NCBI GenBank assembly: GCA_947449535.1
Contig: CANFRP010000002.1
Span: forward strand, 43,178-107,177
Reading direction: 5' to 3'
Source: Actinomycetota bacterium
Lineage (GTDB): Bacteria; Actinomycetota; Actinomycetes; Nanopelagicales; Nanopelagicaceae
Length of the DNA stretch: 64,000 bases
The first letter of the stretch is position 1. Every line of letters starts with the position of its first letter. The translations under genes and the position numbers were made by a program. The notes below the pieces were generated by a model. That model saw only the letters and a list, made by a program, of their open reading frames with translations, was not told the DNA's origin and ran no database searches. Positions 35,766-45,113 of the stretch are shown here, piece by piece.

Positions 35766-36002
35766 ATGAAGAAAGTGACCATTTATTCACGAAGCAACTG
35801 CCACCTGTGCGAAGTAGCCCTATCGACAGTTATGAGCTTTGCGCCCGAGTTCGACTTCGAAATCGAAAGAATTCTTATTGATGGCTCATCACGATTGGAA
35901 GAAAAATATGGAGAGCAAGTCCCCGTCATTTTAATTGATGGTGAAGTGCATGACTATTTTCGAGTTAACCCCGAAAGATTTAGGAAAGCGCTACTTTCCT
36001 AA
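35766..36002 (+). CDS. Glutaredoxin-like thiol protein (DUF836 type)
   Basis: A 78-residue thioredoxin-fold protein with an N-terminal CHLC redox motif (SRSNCHLCEVAL, about 8-19), the cis-Pro segment EQVPVILIDGE and a final helix NPERFRKALL. Proteins like this, common in actinobacteria, are assigned to the glutaredoxin 2-like/DUF836 family; their partner is unknown. A strong AAAGGGGG ribosome site lies nine bases before the ATG. Its end overlaps the end of the convergent XPB helicase gene by 12 bases. Confidence 0.8.
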   Translation: MKKVTIYSRSNCHLCEVALSTVMSFAPEFDFEIERILIDGSSRLEEKYGEQVPVILIDGEVHDYFRVNPERFRKALLS

Positions 36003-37637
36003 GTGGATATCATCGGCATCAACGATGCGATATGCATAACCTTGTTCGGCTAAGAAGCGTTGACGATTTTGTGCGAATTCTTGATCAACAGTATCTCGTG
36101 CCACTACTGAATAGAAACGCGCACCACGGCCATCGGCCTTAGGTCGCAAAATTCGACCCAATCGCTGTGCTTCTTCTTGTCGTGACCCAAAGGTTCCGGA
36201 AACTTGAATAGCAATAGTTGCATCAGGCAAGTCGATAGAAAAGTTAGCTACTTTAGAGACGACTAAGCATTTAATTTCACCAGTGCGGTAAGCGGCGAAG
36301 AGACGCTCGCGCTCCTTGATAGGAGTATCTCCCTTAATCACCGGAACTTGTAACGCCTCACCAAGTGCATCAAGTTGATCGAGATATTGTCCGATGATTA
36401 AGACTTGCTCATCTTTGTGTTTGAGAGCTAAAGCAATCGCAACATCTTGTTTTGTCTGACTTGTAGCGCAGAATCGATAGCGATCTTCTGGCTCTGCGGT
36501 TGCATAATTTAGGCGCTCTGCATCAGTGAGTGTCACGCGAACTTCAACGCAATCTGCTGGAGCGATATATCCCTGTGCTTCAATCTCTTTCCACGGTGCG
36601 TCAAATCGCTTTGGACCGATTAATGAAAAGACTTCGCCTTCCATGCCATCTTCACGAACGAGTGTCGCAGTTAATCCGAGACGTCGACGAGATTGGATAT
36701 CAGCTGTAAAGCGGAAAATCGGTGCCGGAAGTAAGTGAACTTCGTCGTAAATAATTAATCCCCAGTCAATGGCATCGAAGAGATCAAGGTGGGCATATAC
36801 GCCCTTCTTTCGAGTGGTCATTACTTGATAGGTCGCGATAGTGACGGGACGAACTTCCTTTTTAGAACCGGAATACTCGCCGATCTCATCTTCGTGCAAA
36901 GTGGTGCGCTTTAATAATTCATCACGCCATTGACGTGCAGCAACCGTATTCGTGACCAAAATCAACGTGGTGGCTTTTGCATGTGCCATCGCCGCAGCGC
37001 CAACAATGGTTTTACCTGCGCCACAAGGCAGTACTACAACACCAGAACCACCATGCCAGAATCCTTCCGCAGCGAGCTCTTGATACTTACGGATTGACCA
37101 ACCATCTTGAACTAGATCAATCTCGTGGTGTTCGCCATCCACATAACCAGCAAAATCCTCTGCCGGCCAGCCGAGTTTGAGAAGTGCTTGCTTGAGAAAA
37201 CCACGCTGGCCAGGATGGATAACGATCGTCTCGTCATCTAGTTGAAGTCCCAACATCGGTGCGACTTTTTTACCACGGGTGACTTCCTTGAGGACTGCTG
37301 CATCATGTGAGACAAGAACAAGGCCATGAACGGGGTGCGCTTCTAAGCGAAGGCGACCATAACGAGACATCGTCTCTGCCACATCAACCAAAATCGCATG
37401 TGGAACGGCGAAGCGCGAATATTTGAGAAGAGTATCGATTACATGTTCAGCATCGAGACCAGATGCACGGGCATTCCACAATCCCAGCGGTGTAAGTCGA
37501 TAAGTATGAATGTGCTCAGGAGATTTTTCGAGCTCTGCGAATGATGCGATCGAGCGACGACATTCATCAGAAAGTAAATGATCTACATCTAGCAGAAGTG
37601 TTTTATCGCTTTGAACAATGAGTGGACCATCAGACAC
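35991..37637 (-). CDS. XPB-type DNA repair helicase
   Basis: A 548-residue superfamily 2 helicase of the XPB/Rad25 group found in actinobacteria. Walker A PCGAGKT at 204-210, DEVH box at 298-301 (IIYDEVHLLPAP), motif VI QEEAQRLGRILRP near 500 and the XPB-type N-terminal domain. It is a 3'-5' helicase thought to act in DNA repair. I chose the GTG at 37637, giving the length of mycobacterial homologues; the frame stays open upstream only inside the peptidase gene, which it overlaps by eight bases. Confidence 0.92.
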   Translation of the reverse strand: MSDGPLIVQSDKTLLLDVDHLLSDECRRSIASFAELEKSPEHIHTYRLTPLGLWNARASGLDAEHVIDTLLKYSRFAVPHAILVDVAETMSRYGRLRLEAHPVHGLVLVSHDAAVLKEVTRGKKVAPMLGLQLDDETIVIHPGQRGFLKQALLKLGWPAEDFAGYVDGEHHEIDLVQDGWSIRKYQELAAEGFWHGGSGVVVLPCGAGKTIVGAAAMAHAKATTLILVTNTVAARQWRDELLKRTTLHEDEIGEYSGSKKEVRPVTIATYQVMTTRKKGVYAHLDLFDAIDWGLIIYDEVHLLPAPIFRFTADIQSRRRLGLTATLVREDGMEGEVFSLIGPKRFDAPWKEIEAQGYIAPADCVEVRVTLTDAERLNYATAEPEDRYRFCATSQTKQDVAIALALKHKDEQVLIIGQYLDQLDALGEALQVPVIKGDTPIKERERLFAAYRTGEIKCLVVSKVANFSIDLPDATIAIQVSGTFGSRQEEAQRLGRILRPKADGRGARFYSVVARDTVDQEFAQNRQRFLAEQGYAYRIVDADDIHLGK

Positions 37638-38706
37638 TGAGGAGTTCCTTAATAAACAAGTTGAGCATTGAAACTCGAGCAGGAATGCTGGAGAGTGAAA
37701 TCTGTTCGTGTGGCGCATGTGCGCCATCGCCCACTGCGCCAAGCCCATCAAGAGTGGGTGCACCAGCAGCTGCAGCAAAATTGCCATCACTTGCGCCACC
37801 TACAGATGCGCTACCGACTGGAGGAAGTCCCGCTTTGGCAAGAGTTGCTTCAAGTTTTTGGTAGAGCGCTGCAGTGGATGCTGGCTCAAGTGGTGGTCGA
37901 TTAATTCCACCAGTAACTTCAATGCGTGCTTCCGGATGTGATGCCTTAAGTGATTTCACTGTGGCATCAACTCGCATGAGTTCTGCCTGTGAAAAAGATC
38001 GAACATCAATATCGAGCGTTGCTTTTGCGGGAACAGTATTTGTGGTGGTGCCAGAGTGCATCGTTGTGGGAACAACGGTTGTGCCATGCTCTGGATTTTC
38101 TAGTGCGATGACTTGAGCAAGAATTGTGGCGATTTCAGAAGAGGCATTGATTCCCTTTTCTGGCTCTAGTCCAGCATGTGAAGCGCGTCCATGAATTGTG
38201 ATCGCATACATCGCAGTGCCTTTGCGACCAGTCTTAACTTTTCCGTTCAGCGAGGATTCGAGAACGAGAACAGCTTGCGCGCCTTTAGCAATCCGCTCAA
38301 TTAATGCGCGAGAAGTATGGCTACCGGTCTCTTCATCGGTCGTGGCAATGAGCGCAACAGAATCTGATGCACCAGGAATATCGGCGACTGCATACATCGC
38401 TTGCAAGAAGCCAGCTTTCATATCAAAAATTCCTGGACCCTTGGCGATATCTCCTTCAATTTTCCAGAGCGGAAGATAAGAGTCTTGCGGCCAAACTGTG
38501 TCGAGATGCGCAAGGAGAACGATTTTTGGATTTTTAGCGCCCCACCAGAAAACTGGGCGACCGTTCTCTTCCATAATCTGGGCTGGATTAGGGAGAACTC
38601 CTAAAGCTATTTTTGCAGCGAGTTCCACAACTGCTCGACATGCAGCTAAATCTTCAGTGGGAGATTGGCACTCCACCAAAGCTTGAAGATCATCGATTAT
38701 CGCCAT
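37630..38706 (-). CDS. M20-family metallopeptidase (glutamate carboxypeptidase-like)
   Basis: A 358-residue cytoplasmic di-zinc peptidase. Metal-site motifs are HLDTVWP (H67, D69), GIFDMKAGF (D95) and TTDEETGS (E125-E126), with a dimerisation domain in the middle (about 160-270) and GGASDGNFAAAAG near the C-terminus. It resembles carboxypeptidase G2 and related enzymes that remove a C-terminal glutamate or split dipeptides. It lies between the XPB helicase and its usual partner gene, all on one strand, and overlaps the helicase start by eight bases. Substrate not known. Confidence 0.85.
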   Translation of the reverse strand: MAIIDDLQALVECQSPTEDLAACRAVVELAAKIALGVLPNPAQIMEENGRPVFWWGAKNPKIVLLAHLDTVWPQDSYLPLWKIEGDIAKGPGIFDMKAGFLQAMYAVADIPGASDSVALIATTDEETGSHTSRALIERIAKGAQAVLVLESSLNGKVKTGRKGTAMYAITIHGRASHAGLEPEKGINASSEIATILAQVIALENPEHGTTVVPTTMHSGTTTNTVPAKATLDIDVRSFSQAELMRVDATVKSLKASHPEARIEVTGGINRPPLEPASTAALYQKLEATLAKAGLPPVGSASVGGASDGNFAAAAGAPTLDGLGAVGDGAHAPHEQISLSSIPARVSMLNLFIKELLSV

Positions 38707-38725
38707 GTGCTAATTCTGCCTTACT

Positions 38726-40891
38726 TTAATTTTCCGCGGGGCTAACGCCAGTAATACGCGGGATTCTGAAGGATTGGAGTTCGCCAGTAGCGTGATCTTT
38801 CGCAAGTAGGGTCCCCAAGGAGATCGAAACTGGATCGATCAATCGATTGGAAACTCCACCATTGGTATCTGCATATCCGATGGTGCAACTAGCTGCTTCA
38901 TCAATGTATTGATGAAGAATATCAAGTGTCTCATTTGCGGTAGTGCGAGGTACGTTTCGCGGTTTGTGAGATGTCGCTTTCTCGCCAGCGCGGATTGCTC
39001 GAACAGCTGATTTAATAACGAGATCCGTCGGCGCCGAAGTTTCACTCAGAATTCGTGGAGGGCGTGGACGAGATTTTGCTCGGCGGACTGCAGGAGCAGA
39101 AAGAAGAATCCCAGTTCCATTTTCTGCTGCCGGTAAATATCCGGATTCACGGAGCGTTGTCATTACTTCGGCCATATCGAAATCACAGATCAAAACTTGT
39201 GGTGCAAGTTTGCGAAGGCGAAGACTCTCAATTTTCTTATCATGCAGAATTTGGGCAAGCAATCCTTCATCTTCACAGCGCAGATACGAGGAGGCGGTGC
39301 CGATACGTAGTCGACCGTGACGCTTTGAAACATCATTTATAAGATATTCCAAAGGTTGAGGAACAGGCGTCTTTGATGTCTTTTTGAGGAAGTCCTTGAT
39401 CTGATCACCAGTTTGACCGTGGTCAAGTCCGCGGCGAATTGATGCTTCACTAAATCGATATACCGTTGCACCACCACGACTTTCGATATCAGCGATCGTG
39501 CCAATCATGTTGGAGAGTTCAATGGTGAGTGGACCTGGAGCAATCGCACTGTTATCGGCTTGAATCAATATGTGATCCACTGGCTTGGGAAGAGCGCTCT
39601 CAATTCCGAGTTCTTCGGCGCCATTAATGAGTGCGCTACCAAAGGTAGAGATCGCGCCTTGACCAGTGATTCCGAGCCATTCTGCTTCGCGCAGAGTCCA
39701 CTCAATAAATTCACTATTAAAGCGCTGAGGTGATTGCCATTTAAGTATTTGCTGGATGGAATCGATCGCAGGATCAATTTGCATATTATTTTGAAGCAAT
39801 GCGAGCGTCGATTTACGAATAGCAGAAATGCCAGCTCGATCTAACTCTGGCCCTAGCGGCGCAATATTCTTGGCATCGGCTTTACCGATTAAGCCGCTTA
39901 CTCGAGATGTCTCTAGCCATAAAGAGACCAATGCATGCCAACGATCTTCTAAAGGTTTGGTCATCCAGATATCAAAAGCACTTGTTGGCATTATTTGGTC
40001 ATCAGTATCAATCACAATGAGTCCTGCGATAAAGAGAATCTCAGCAATAAATCCGGCGCAGACTTCATCAATTCCCAGGTGCTCAGATGTGCGTTTGAGA
40101 TCTCGGACGCCCAGACCACCTGAACGAAGTGCTACTGGAGGCTCATCCGACCAATTATGGGAAAGCTCTTCACACCATCGCAAGAAAGTAGAGACATTTG
40201 CAATCGCGGCTCGATCAACATCAATCTGCTTGCGGGAACGACCAGTTAACACTGGCGCAGATGTGATGATATCTCGCAGAACTTTGCCACCGCGAAGATG
40301 AAGTGCAATATCTCGAGGCAGTACAACTGTTTGAGAATCCATTGCAACAAGAAAATTATTCTCAATTAGCCATTCAATTGCGGGTCCAGGTTTCTTGGTA
40401 TTGCCAACTTGTCCACGTGGTGGTCCCCAGACCAGACGATTCAATACTTCCTGCGATGCAGCCGGCGCCTTCTCCAATAGCGAAAAATTAACTTTCTTAG
40501 TGGTGGGCAATTTCGGTCCAAGCCCAGTTGGCTCATCGCCAATGAGGTTGCGCAAATTTGAAGGGAGACGATATTTAGCACCATCTTGATAGATCAGTCC
40601 AAAAGCCCATAACTCTTCAAGTACAAGAGCAGCACCCTTCTCGGTGATCGAAACCAATTCATTTTTTGCAAAAGGCTCTTCCAGTGTGCAGATTGCGTGA
40701 ACGCAATCAAGCTGCCATTTATTTAGTGATTCGATAGCGCGAATAAGACTCGGCATTGAATTTGCACGCGCCGCTAGAGCCGCCATATCTCCAGGAAGCG
40801 GGGTGACGAGATCTGGGCGCAGCGAAAATAACTTCGAGAGTTCGCTATCAGAGCGAGTGCGAAGTTCTTCGGCGAAGGATGTCGTGGACAT
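38726..40891 (-). CDS. Helicase-associated (XPB partner-like) protein
   Basis: A 721-residue soluble protein. The C-terminal third (about 440-580; HILIQADNSAIAPGPLTIEL to LRKLAPQVLICDFDMAEVM) matches the helicase C-terminal-like domain found beside XPB helicases in actinobacteria (Pfam Helicase_C_3 type). The N-terminal 430 residues are helical, with winged-helix-like stretches (LNKWQLDCVHAICTL). No Walker motifs, so it is not itself a helicase. In mycobacteria the homologous gene sits next to XPB; here an M20 peptidase separates them. Family match is from memory of the domain pattern. Confidence 0.75.
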   Translation of the reverse strand: MSTTSFAEELRTRSDSELSKLFSLRPDLVTPLPGDMAALAARANSMPSLIRAIESLNKWQLDCVHAICTLEEPFAKNELVSITEKGAALVLEELWAFGLIYQDGAKYRLPSNLRNLIGDEPTGLGPKLPTTKKVNFSLLEKAPAASQEVLNRLVWGPPRGQVGNTKKPGPAIEWLIENNFLVAMDSQTVVLPRDIALHLRGGKVLRDIITSAPVLTGRSRKQIDVDRAAIANVSTFLRWCEELSHNWSDEPPVALRSGGLGVRDLKRTSEHLGIDEVCAGFIAEILFIAGLIVIDTDDQIMPTSAFDIWMTKPLEDRWHALVSLWLETSRVSGLIGKADAKNIAPLGPELDRAGISAIRKSTLALLQNNMQIDPAIDSIQQILKWQSPQRFNSEFIEWTLREAEWLGITGQGAISTFGSALINGAEELGIESALPKPVDHILIQADNSAIAPGPLTIELSNMIGTIADIESRGGATVYRFSEASIRRGLDHGQTGDQIKDFLKKTSKTPVPQPLEYLINDVSKRHGRLRIGTASSYLRCEDEGLLAQILHDKKIESLRLRKLAPQVLICDFDMAEVMTTLRESGYLPAAENGTGILLSAPAVRRAKSRPRPPRILSETSAPTDLVIKSAVRAIRAGEKATSHKPRNVPRTTANETLDILHQYIDEAASCTIGYADTNGGVSNRLIDPVSISLGTLLAKDHATGELQSFRIPRITGVSPAEN

Positions 40892-40939
40892 AACTGGCCT
40901 ACTTTACCGAGTCAGTACCGGTATCTGCTATTCGAGGAA

Positions 40940-41707
40940 TTAATCAGTCTTTCGAGGAGGATTGATCAAGACGCCGAGAGCAGCAATTCGAGCCGCTATC
41001 GGACCGAAGAAGGCTTTGAGTGCACGAGCGCGGCGGAAATCATGTATCGGCCAACCATCTCGAATTGCACGTATTTGGAGAAGAGTATCTGGATTAATAG
41101 CACGAGGATTTCCGACTGCCTCTAAAAGCGGAATGTCATGGTGGCTATCAGAATAAGCATAAGAGTGAGTCAGATCGATTCCATTTTCACGAGCGAGCGA
41201 ATTGATAGCAACTGCTTTCTCTTTGCCATGCAATAACTTGCCGATCATTTTGCCAGTGTAGGTACCATTGATTGCTTCCGCTTTTGTGCCAATCGCACCA
41301 GTAAAACCTAAACGTTGCGCAATTAAATGAGCCATATCTTCGGGCGCTGCCGTGACAAGCCACACCTCTTCGCCTTGCGCTAAATGTTGATTAGCAATTT
41401 CAATAGTTCCTTGCCACAAGGCAGGCGACACATACTCGTCGTAGACCTCACCGCCAATGATGAGAATTTCGTTGACATTGTGACCGCCAATAAATTCACA
41501 TGCAGCATTCTGAAACTTCTCAATTTCTTTGGGATCTTCTGTTCCTGTAAGGCGGTAGCGCAGGTTGGCCAACACAAAGGCAGAGATATCTCGCTTACTA
41601 AAGAAGCCCCTTTGATACATGCCGCGACCTAGAAAAAAGAGGGATGAGCCTCGAAGGATCGTGTTATCTACATCAAAGAAGGCAACTCGCTTTGGGCTGC
41701 CAGTCAT
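40940..41707 (-). CDS. HAD-superfamily phosphatase (subfamily IB, SerB-like)
   Basis: A 255-residue hydrolase with catalytic FDVDNTIL (D12 and D14), the second-motif region WLVTAAPEDM, and motif III/IV SYAYSDSHHDIPLLEAVG. The HAD-IB pattern with an alpha-helical cap fits the actinobacterial SerB1-like group, in which substrate (phosphoserine or a lipid phosphate) is uncertain. The C-terminus (about 225-250) is hydrophobic and could touch the membrane. It is divergent from the phosphatase/cytochrome c cluster. TAGGGT six bases before the ATG marks a leaderless promoter. Confidence 0.85.
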   Translation of the reverse strand: MTGSPKRVAFFDVDNTILRGSSLFFLGRGMYQRGFFSKRDISAFVLANLRYRLTGTEDPKEIEKFQNAACEFIGGHNVNEILIIGGEVYDEYVSPALWQGTIEIANQHLAQGEEVWLVTAAPEDMAHLIAQRLGFTGAIGTKAEAINGTYTGKMIGKLLHGKEKAVAINSLARENGIDLTHSYAYSDSHHDIPLLEAVGNPRAINPDTLLQIRAIRDGWPIHDFRRARALKAFFGPIAARIAALGVLINPPRKTD

Positions 41708-41713
41708 AGCCCA

Positions 41714-41719
41714 ACCCTA
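41714..41719 (-). promoter_or_regulatory. -10 element of the HAD phosphatase gene
   Basis: Reads TAGGGT on the minus strand, six bases before the ATG at 41707. It lies 26 bases from the divergent TATGCT promoter. Confidence 0.55.
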
Positions 41720-41745
41720 GCGAAGAGGGCACTGCCCGTAGTCGT

Positions 41746-41751
41746 TATGCT
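41746..41751 (+). promoter_or_regulatory. -10 element of the cytochrome c maturation operon
   Basis: TATGCT, six bases before the ATG at 41758, no ribosome site. Likely drives the five-gene run to 46021. Confidence 0.55.
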
Positions 41752-41757
41752 TATCCA

Positions 41758-42378
41758 ATGGGCCAAACAATTCACGTACTTCGCCATGGTGAAGTCGAGA
41801 ATCCAGAGAAGATTCTTTATGGTCGGCAAGCCGGTTGGCGCCTCTCTGATCGTGGCCAAGAGATGGCAAAAGCAGTTGCTGATTGGAGTCGCACTCTAGA
41901 TCTCGGTGCAATCCATGTTTCCCCGCTCCAGCGTGCGCAGGAGACCGCTGCACCAATTTCAGCGGCGCATTCCTTGGCTATCACTACTGATCCCAATTTA
42001 ATCGAAGCTGCAAATATTTTTGAAGGTAAGAAATTTGAACTTGGTAACGGAGTGCTTCGCCATCCGAAATCATGGCGCTATCTCTATAACCCGGCAAAAC
42101 CATCTTGGGGCGAGCCATATGACCAGCAAATAAATCGCATGCTGAAGGCGATCTTTGCTGCTCGTGATGCTGCCAATGGCAAGGATGCGCTCTGTGTTTC
42201 ACATCAACTACCGATTTGGATTCTTCGATCAGCTGTTGAAGGACGCCGCTTAATGCACGATCCACGTAAGCGTGAATGCACTCTGGCATCAGTCACGAGT
42301 TTTCACCTCGATGACGAAGGTCAAATAATTGGTACCTCTTATACCGAACCAGCTAAACATCTACTTCCGCCTAAATGA
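41758..42378 (+). CDS. Histidine phosphatase (phosphoglycerate mutase) family protein
   Basis: A 206-residue enzyme with the phospho-histidine motif LRHGEVENP (His10), GWRLSDRGQEMAKAV, SPLQRAQETAAP (second Arg) and VSHQLPIWILR (second His). Most such single-domain proteins are broad phosphatases rather than glycolytic mutases. It heads the tlpA-ccdA-resB-ccsA operon, the same order as in mycobacteria (Rv0525-Rv0529 region, from memory), so a role near cytochrome c biogenesis is possible but unproved. It overlaps the next gene by four bases. Confidence 0.85.
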   Translation: MGQTIHVLRHGEVENPEKILYGRQAGWRLSDRGQEMAKAVADWSRTLDLGAIHVSPLQRAQETAAPISAAHSLAITTDPNLIEAANIFEGKKFELGNGVLRHPKSWRYLYNPAKPSWGEPYDQQINRMLKAIFAARDAANGKDALCVSHQLPIWILRSAVEGRRLMHDPRKRECTLASVTSFHLDDEGQIIGTSYTEPAKHLLPPK

Positions 42379-42929
42379 AGCGGACCCTACTCGTTGCACT
42401 TTGCGCAACCCTCTTACTCACAAGTTGTTCTAGTGGTGGGTTATCCAAACCTAATGAAAATGCATTTGTTGGTGGAAGCGGCGCTGCCAAATTAATTAAT
42501 GTTTCAGATCGCAAAATTGCTCCTACTGTCAGTGGCGCACTTCTAAATGGCCAATCCTTAACTTTGTCAGCAGGCAAAGTAACTGTCATCAATGTCTGGG
42601 CATCTTGGTGCTCACCATGTCGGGCAGAAGCCCCGATTCTCGAAGACTTTTCGAAGAAGAACCCAGAGATTCAATTTGCTGGAATTCTTACTCGCGACAA
42701 CCAATCTGCAGCGCAATCATTTGTGAAGCGATTTAAATTAACTTATCCCAATTTCATTGATGATGCGATTATCGCCTCCTTCCGCGGAAGTATCTTGCCA
42801 AATGCGATTCCCACAACATTGATTATTGATAAAGAGGGACGAGTTGCAGCTCGCATAAGTGGTGCTACAACAGTTGCACTTTTGAAAGACTTGCTAGAAA
42901 AGGTGAGCGGGGGATCTGTTAATGCATGA
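42375..42929 (+). CDS. Membrane-anchored TlpA/ResA-like thioredoxin (lipoprotein)
   Basis: A 184-residue protein with a lipoprotein signal ([14 protein letters not shown]; lipid-carrying Cys18) and a thioredoxin fold holding WCSPC (C79, C82) and the cis-Pro block [17 protein letters not shown]. It would reduce the haem-binding cysteines of apocytochrome c outside the membrane, receiving electrons from the CcdA protein encoded next. An ATGA overlap couples it to the upstream phosphatase, and it overlaps ccdA by eight bases. Confidence 0.9.
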   Translation: MKRTLLVALCATLLLTSCSSGGLSKPNENAFVGGSGAAKLINVSDRKIAPTVSGALLNGQSLTLSAGKVTVINVWASWCSPCRAEAPILEDFSKKNPEIQFAGILTRDNQSAAQSFVKRFKLTYPNFIDDAIIASFRGSILPNAIPTTLIIDKEGRVAARISGATTVALLKDLLEKVSGGSVNA

Positions 42930-43653
42930 TTTTTTCGCCAATCAAATCTTCTCCGGCAATCTCATCTCAGCCATTTTTGTTGCGCTCATTGCCGGAGTAA
43001 TTAGTTTCTTCTCTCCATGCGTCCTTCCGCTTGTGCCGGGATACCTTTCTTATGCCGCAGGAATGACTGATGTGAGAAATCGAAGCCGCGTTGCATTGGG
43101 TTCACTTCTCTTTGTATTTGGGTTCTCCGCTCTCTTCATCTCTTATGGCGCCCTCTTTGGCTCACTAGGCGCAACGATTAATTCGCATTCCCGATTGATC
43201 ACCGTGATTCTTGGATCGCTCACCATATTTATGGGTTGTGTATTTCTCTTTAGTCAGAAGTTCTATCGCTCCTTCAAGCCAACTTGGCGTACTCGTTCAG
43301 GCTTGGTGGGCGCACCAGTTCTTGGATTCCTCTTCGGAATTGGTTGGACTCCGTGCATCGGCCCAACGCTCGGCGCAGTTCAATTCCTCTCTTATGAAAG
43401 TTCGAGCGCGCTCCGTGGTGCAATTTTGAGTTTGGCATATTGTTTTGGACTTGGCACCCCATTTATTTTGGTGGGAATTTTCTTCGATAAGTCCACAAAG
43501 TTGCGCCGCTTCCTTTCTTCCCAAGGAAATCTATTAACAATAATTGGTGGCCTCTTCTTAATAACAATTGGCTTATTACAAGTCATCGGGTACTGGGACC
43601 ACGTCATGAACTCGCTACGTGATCTCATCTCAGGATTTATTCCGGTTGTGTAA
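42922..43653 (+). CDS. ccdA: Cytochrome c biogenesis protein CcdA (DsbD membrane-domain family)
   Basis: A 243-residue protein with six membrane helices and the two redox cysteines: C33 in [17 protein letters not shown] and C145 in [14 protein letters not shown]. It carries reducing power from cytoplasmic thioredoxin across the membrane to the TlpA-like protein. Length is that of the short CcdA form. It joins resB by a one-base TAATG overlap. Confidence 0.95.
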   Translation: MHDFFANQIFSGNLISAIFVALIAGVISFFSPCVLPLVPGYLSYAAGMTDVRNRSRVALGSLLFVFGFSALFISYGALFGSLGATINSHSRLITVILGSLTIFMGCVFLFSQKFYRSFKPTWRTRSGLVGAPVLGFLFGIGWTPCIGPTLGAVQFLSYESSSALRGAILSLAYCFGLGTPFILVGIFFDKSTKLRRFLSSQGNLLTIIGGLFLITIGLLQVIGYWDHVMNSLRDLISGFIPVV

Positions 43654-45113
43654 TGAGCGCTGTTAACGAACTCAATACTCGCGGATCCTTCCGCTGGATT
43701 TGGCGCCAACTCACCAGCATGCGCACAGCGATAATTCTTCTGCTTCTAATGGGATTTGCTGCGATTCCAGGATCGCTCTTCCCGCAACGCAATCAGAATC
43801 CGATGAGAGTTCAGCAATACTTCACGGATAATCCTGGCTTAGCTAAGTTTTTGGATCGCCTTAGTATCTTTGATGTTTATAGCTCACCCTGGTTTAGCGC
43901 GATCTACTTACTACTCTTCATCTCACTCATTGGCTGTGTCTTACCGCGCACGATTGATCACTTGAGAACTCTTCGCGCAGTTCCACCACTGACTCCAAAA
44001 TACCTGGAGAAAATGGAATTTTATTCAGTAGTAGCAACCGATAAATCGTCAGCACTCGATCGCGCGGAAGCTTATCTTCGCGCTTCCCACTTTCGAGTTC
44101 GTCGGGAGGAGAGTTCAATCTCAGCCGAGAAGGGATATATCCGCGAAAGTGGAAATCTCTTATTCCACCTCTCGCTCATTTTGATTCTGGTTGGTGTTGG
44201 AGTTGGTGGACTTTTAGGCATGAAAGGTGAAGCGATTATCAATGTTGGTGATCGATTCATTAACACCCCCACTTCTTATGATTCACTTTCATTTGGCAAG
44301 TTCCAAGGAGAAGGATCACTTCCACCATTTGCACTTACCGTGAAGAGTTTCACTGCGAAATACGATCTCCAAACAAGTGCACCGATGGATTACACACTCA
44401 CAGTTGAAGCGGCCAATCCAGTGGGAAGCGCACCCAAAACTCAAGTTATCAAAGTGAATCATCCTCTGACATATGGAAATACAAATATTTACCTGCAGGC
44501 CAATGGTTATTCACCGGTCGTGACAGTGCGAAATAAGAGTGGTGACCTAGTGTTTAAGGGAGCAGTGGTCTTCTTGCCACAAGATGGCAATCTCACTTCT
44601 ATCGGAGCAATTAAATTGCCTGATATGTCTCCTCAAATTGGATTTGTTGGATCATTTATCCCCACCTACGATCGTTCTAAATCTCGGGGAGCTTTCTCCT
44701 CCTTCCCTGAAGTATTAGATCCCAGGTTGTTGCTTTCAGTGTGGGAAGGCAACCTCGGCCTAGATACCGGCAACCCACAATCTGTTTACCGCCTGGATAC
44801 ATCGAAAATGAAGCGTCTGGGTCTCAAGCAGTTAGTTCTCGGGGAAAGTTATGACTTTGGTGAGGGCTCAATCACATTTAATGGCTACACCCCATGGGTC
44901 AACCTCCAGATAGTTGATGATCCCGGAAAGCTATATTCACTGCTTGGAGCAACACTTGCAATCCTAGGATTGCTCGCTTCGCTCTTTACTCGACAACGTC
45001 GAATTTGGATAAAGGTCGGCGACCGTGTTGAGATTGCAGGTCTTGCAAAGAATGGTGCACCTGGACTTGAAGTTGAAATTCGAGTTCTTAAGAATTTGTT
45101 GGAGGAGAAGTAA
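43653..45113 (+). CDS. resB: Cytochrome c biogenesis protein ResB (Ccs1)
   Basis: A 486-residue membrane protein of System II cytochrome c maturation. Three N-terminal helices (about 25-45, 72-90, 165-190), a large extracytoplasmic beta-rich domain (about 195-425) and a final helix (about 430-450) fit ResB/Ccs1. The block FPQRNQNPMRVQQYFTDNP near the start is typical of actinobacterial ResB. With CcsA it forms the synthase that attaches haem to apocytochromes. Coupled to both neighbours by TAATG. Confidence 0.93.
   Translation: MSAVNELNTRGSFRWIWRQLTSMRTAIILLLLMGFAAIPGSLFPQRNQNPMRVQQYFTDNPGLAKFLDRLSIFDVYSSPWFSAIYLLLFISLIGCVLPRTIDHLRTLRAVPPLTPKYLEKMEFYSVVATDKSSALDRAEAYLRASHFRVRREESSISAEKGYIRESGNLLFHLSLILILVGVGVGGLLGMKGEAIINVGDRFINTPTSYDSLSFGKFQGEGSLPPFALTVKSFTAKYDLQTSAPMDYTLTVEAANPVGSAPKTQVIKVNHPLTYGNTNIYLQANGYSPVVTVRNKSGDLVFKGAVVFLPQDGNLTSIGAIKLPDMSPQIGFVGSFIPTYDRSKSRGAFSSFPEVLDPRLLLSVWEGNLGLDTGNPQSVYRLDTSKMKRLGLKQLVLGESYDFGEGSITFNGYTPWVNLQIVDDPGKLYSLLGATLAILGLLASLFTRQRRIWIKVGDRVEIAGLAKNGAPGLEVEIRVLKNLLEEK

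Noticed and set aside
37638..37799. Extended N-terminus of the XPB helicase
   Set aside because: It is coded inside the M20 peptidase gene in another frame; the GTG at 37637 gives the normal family length.
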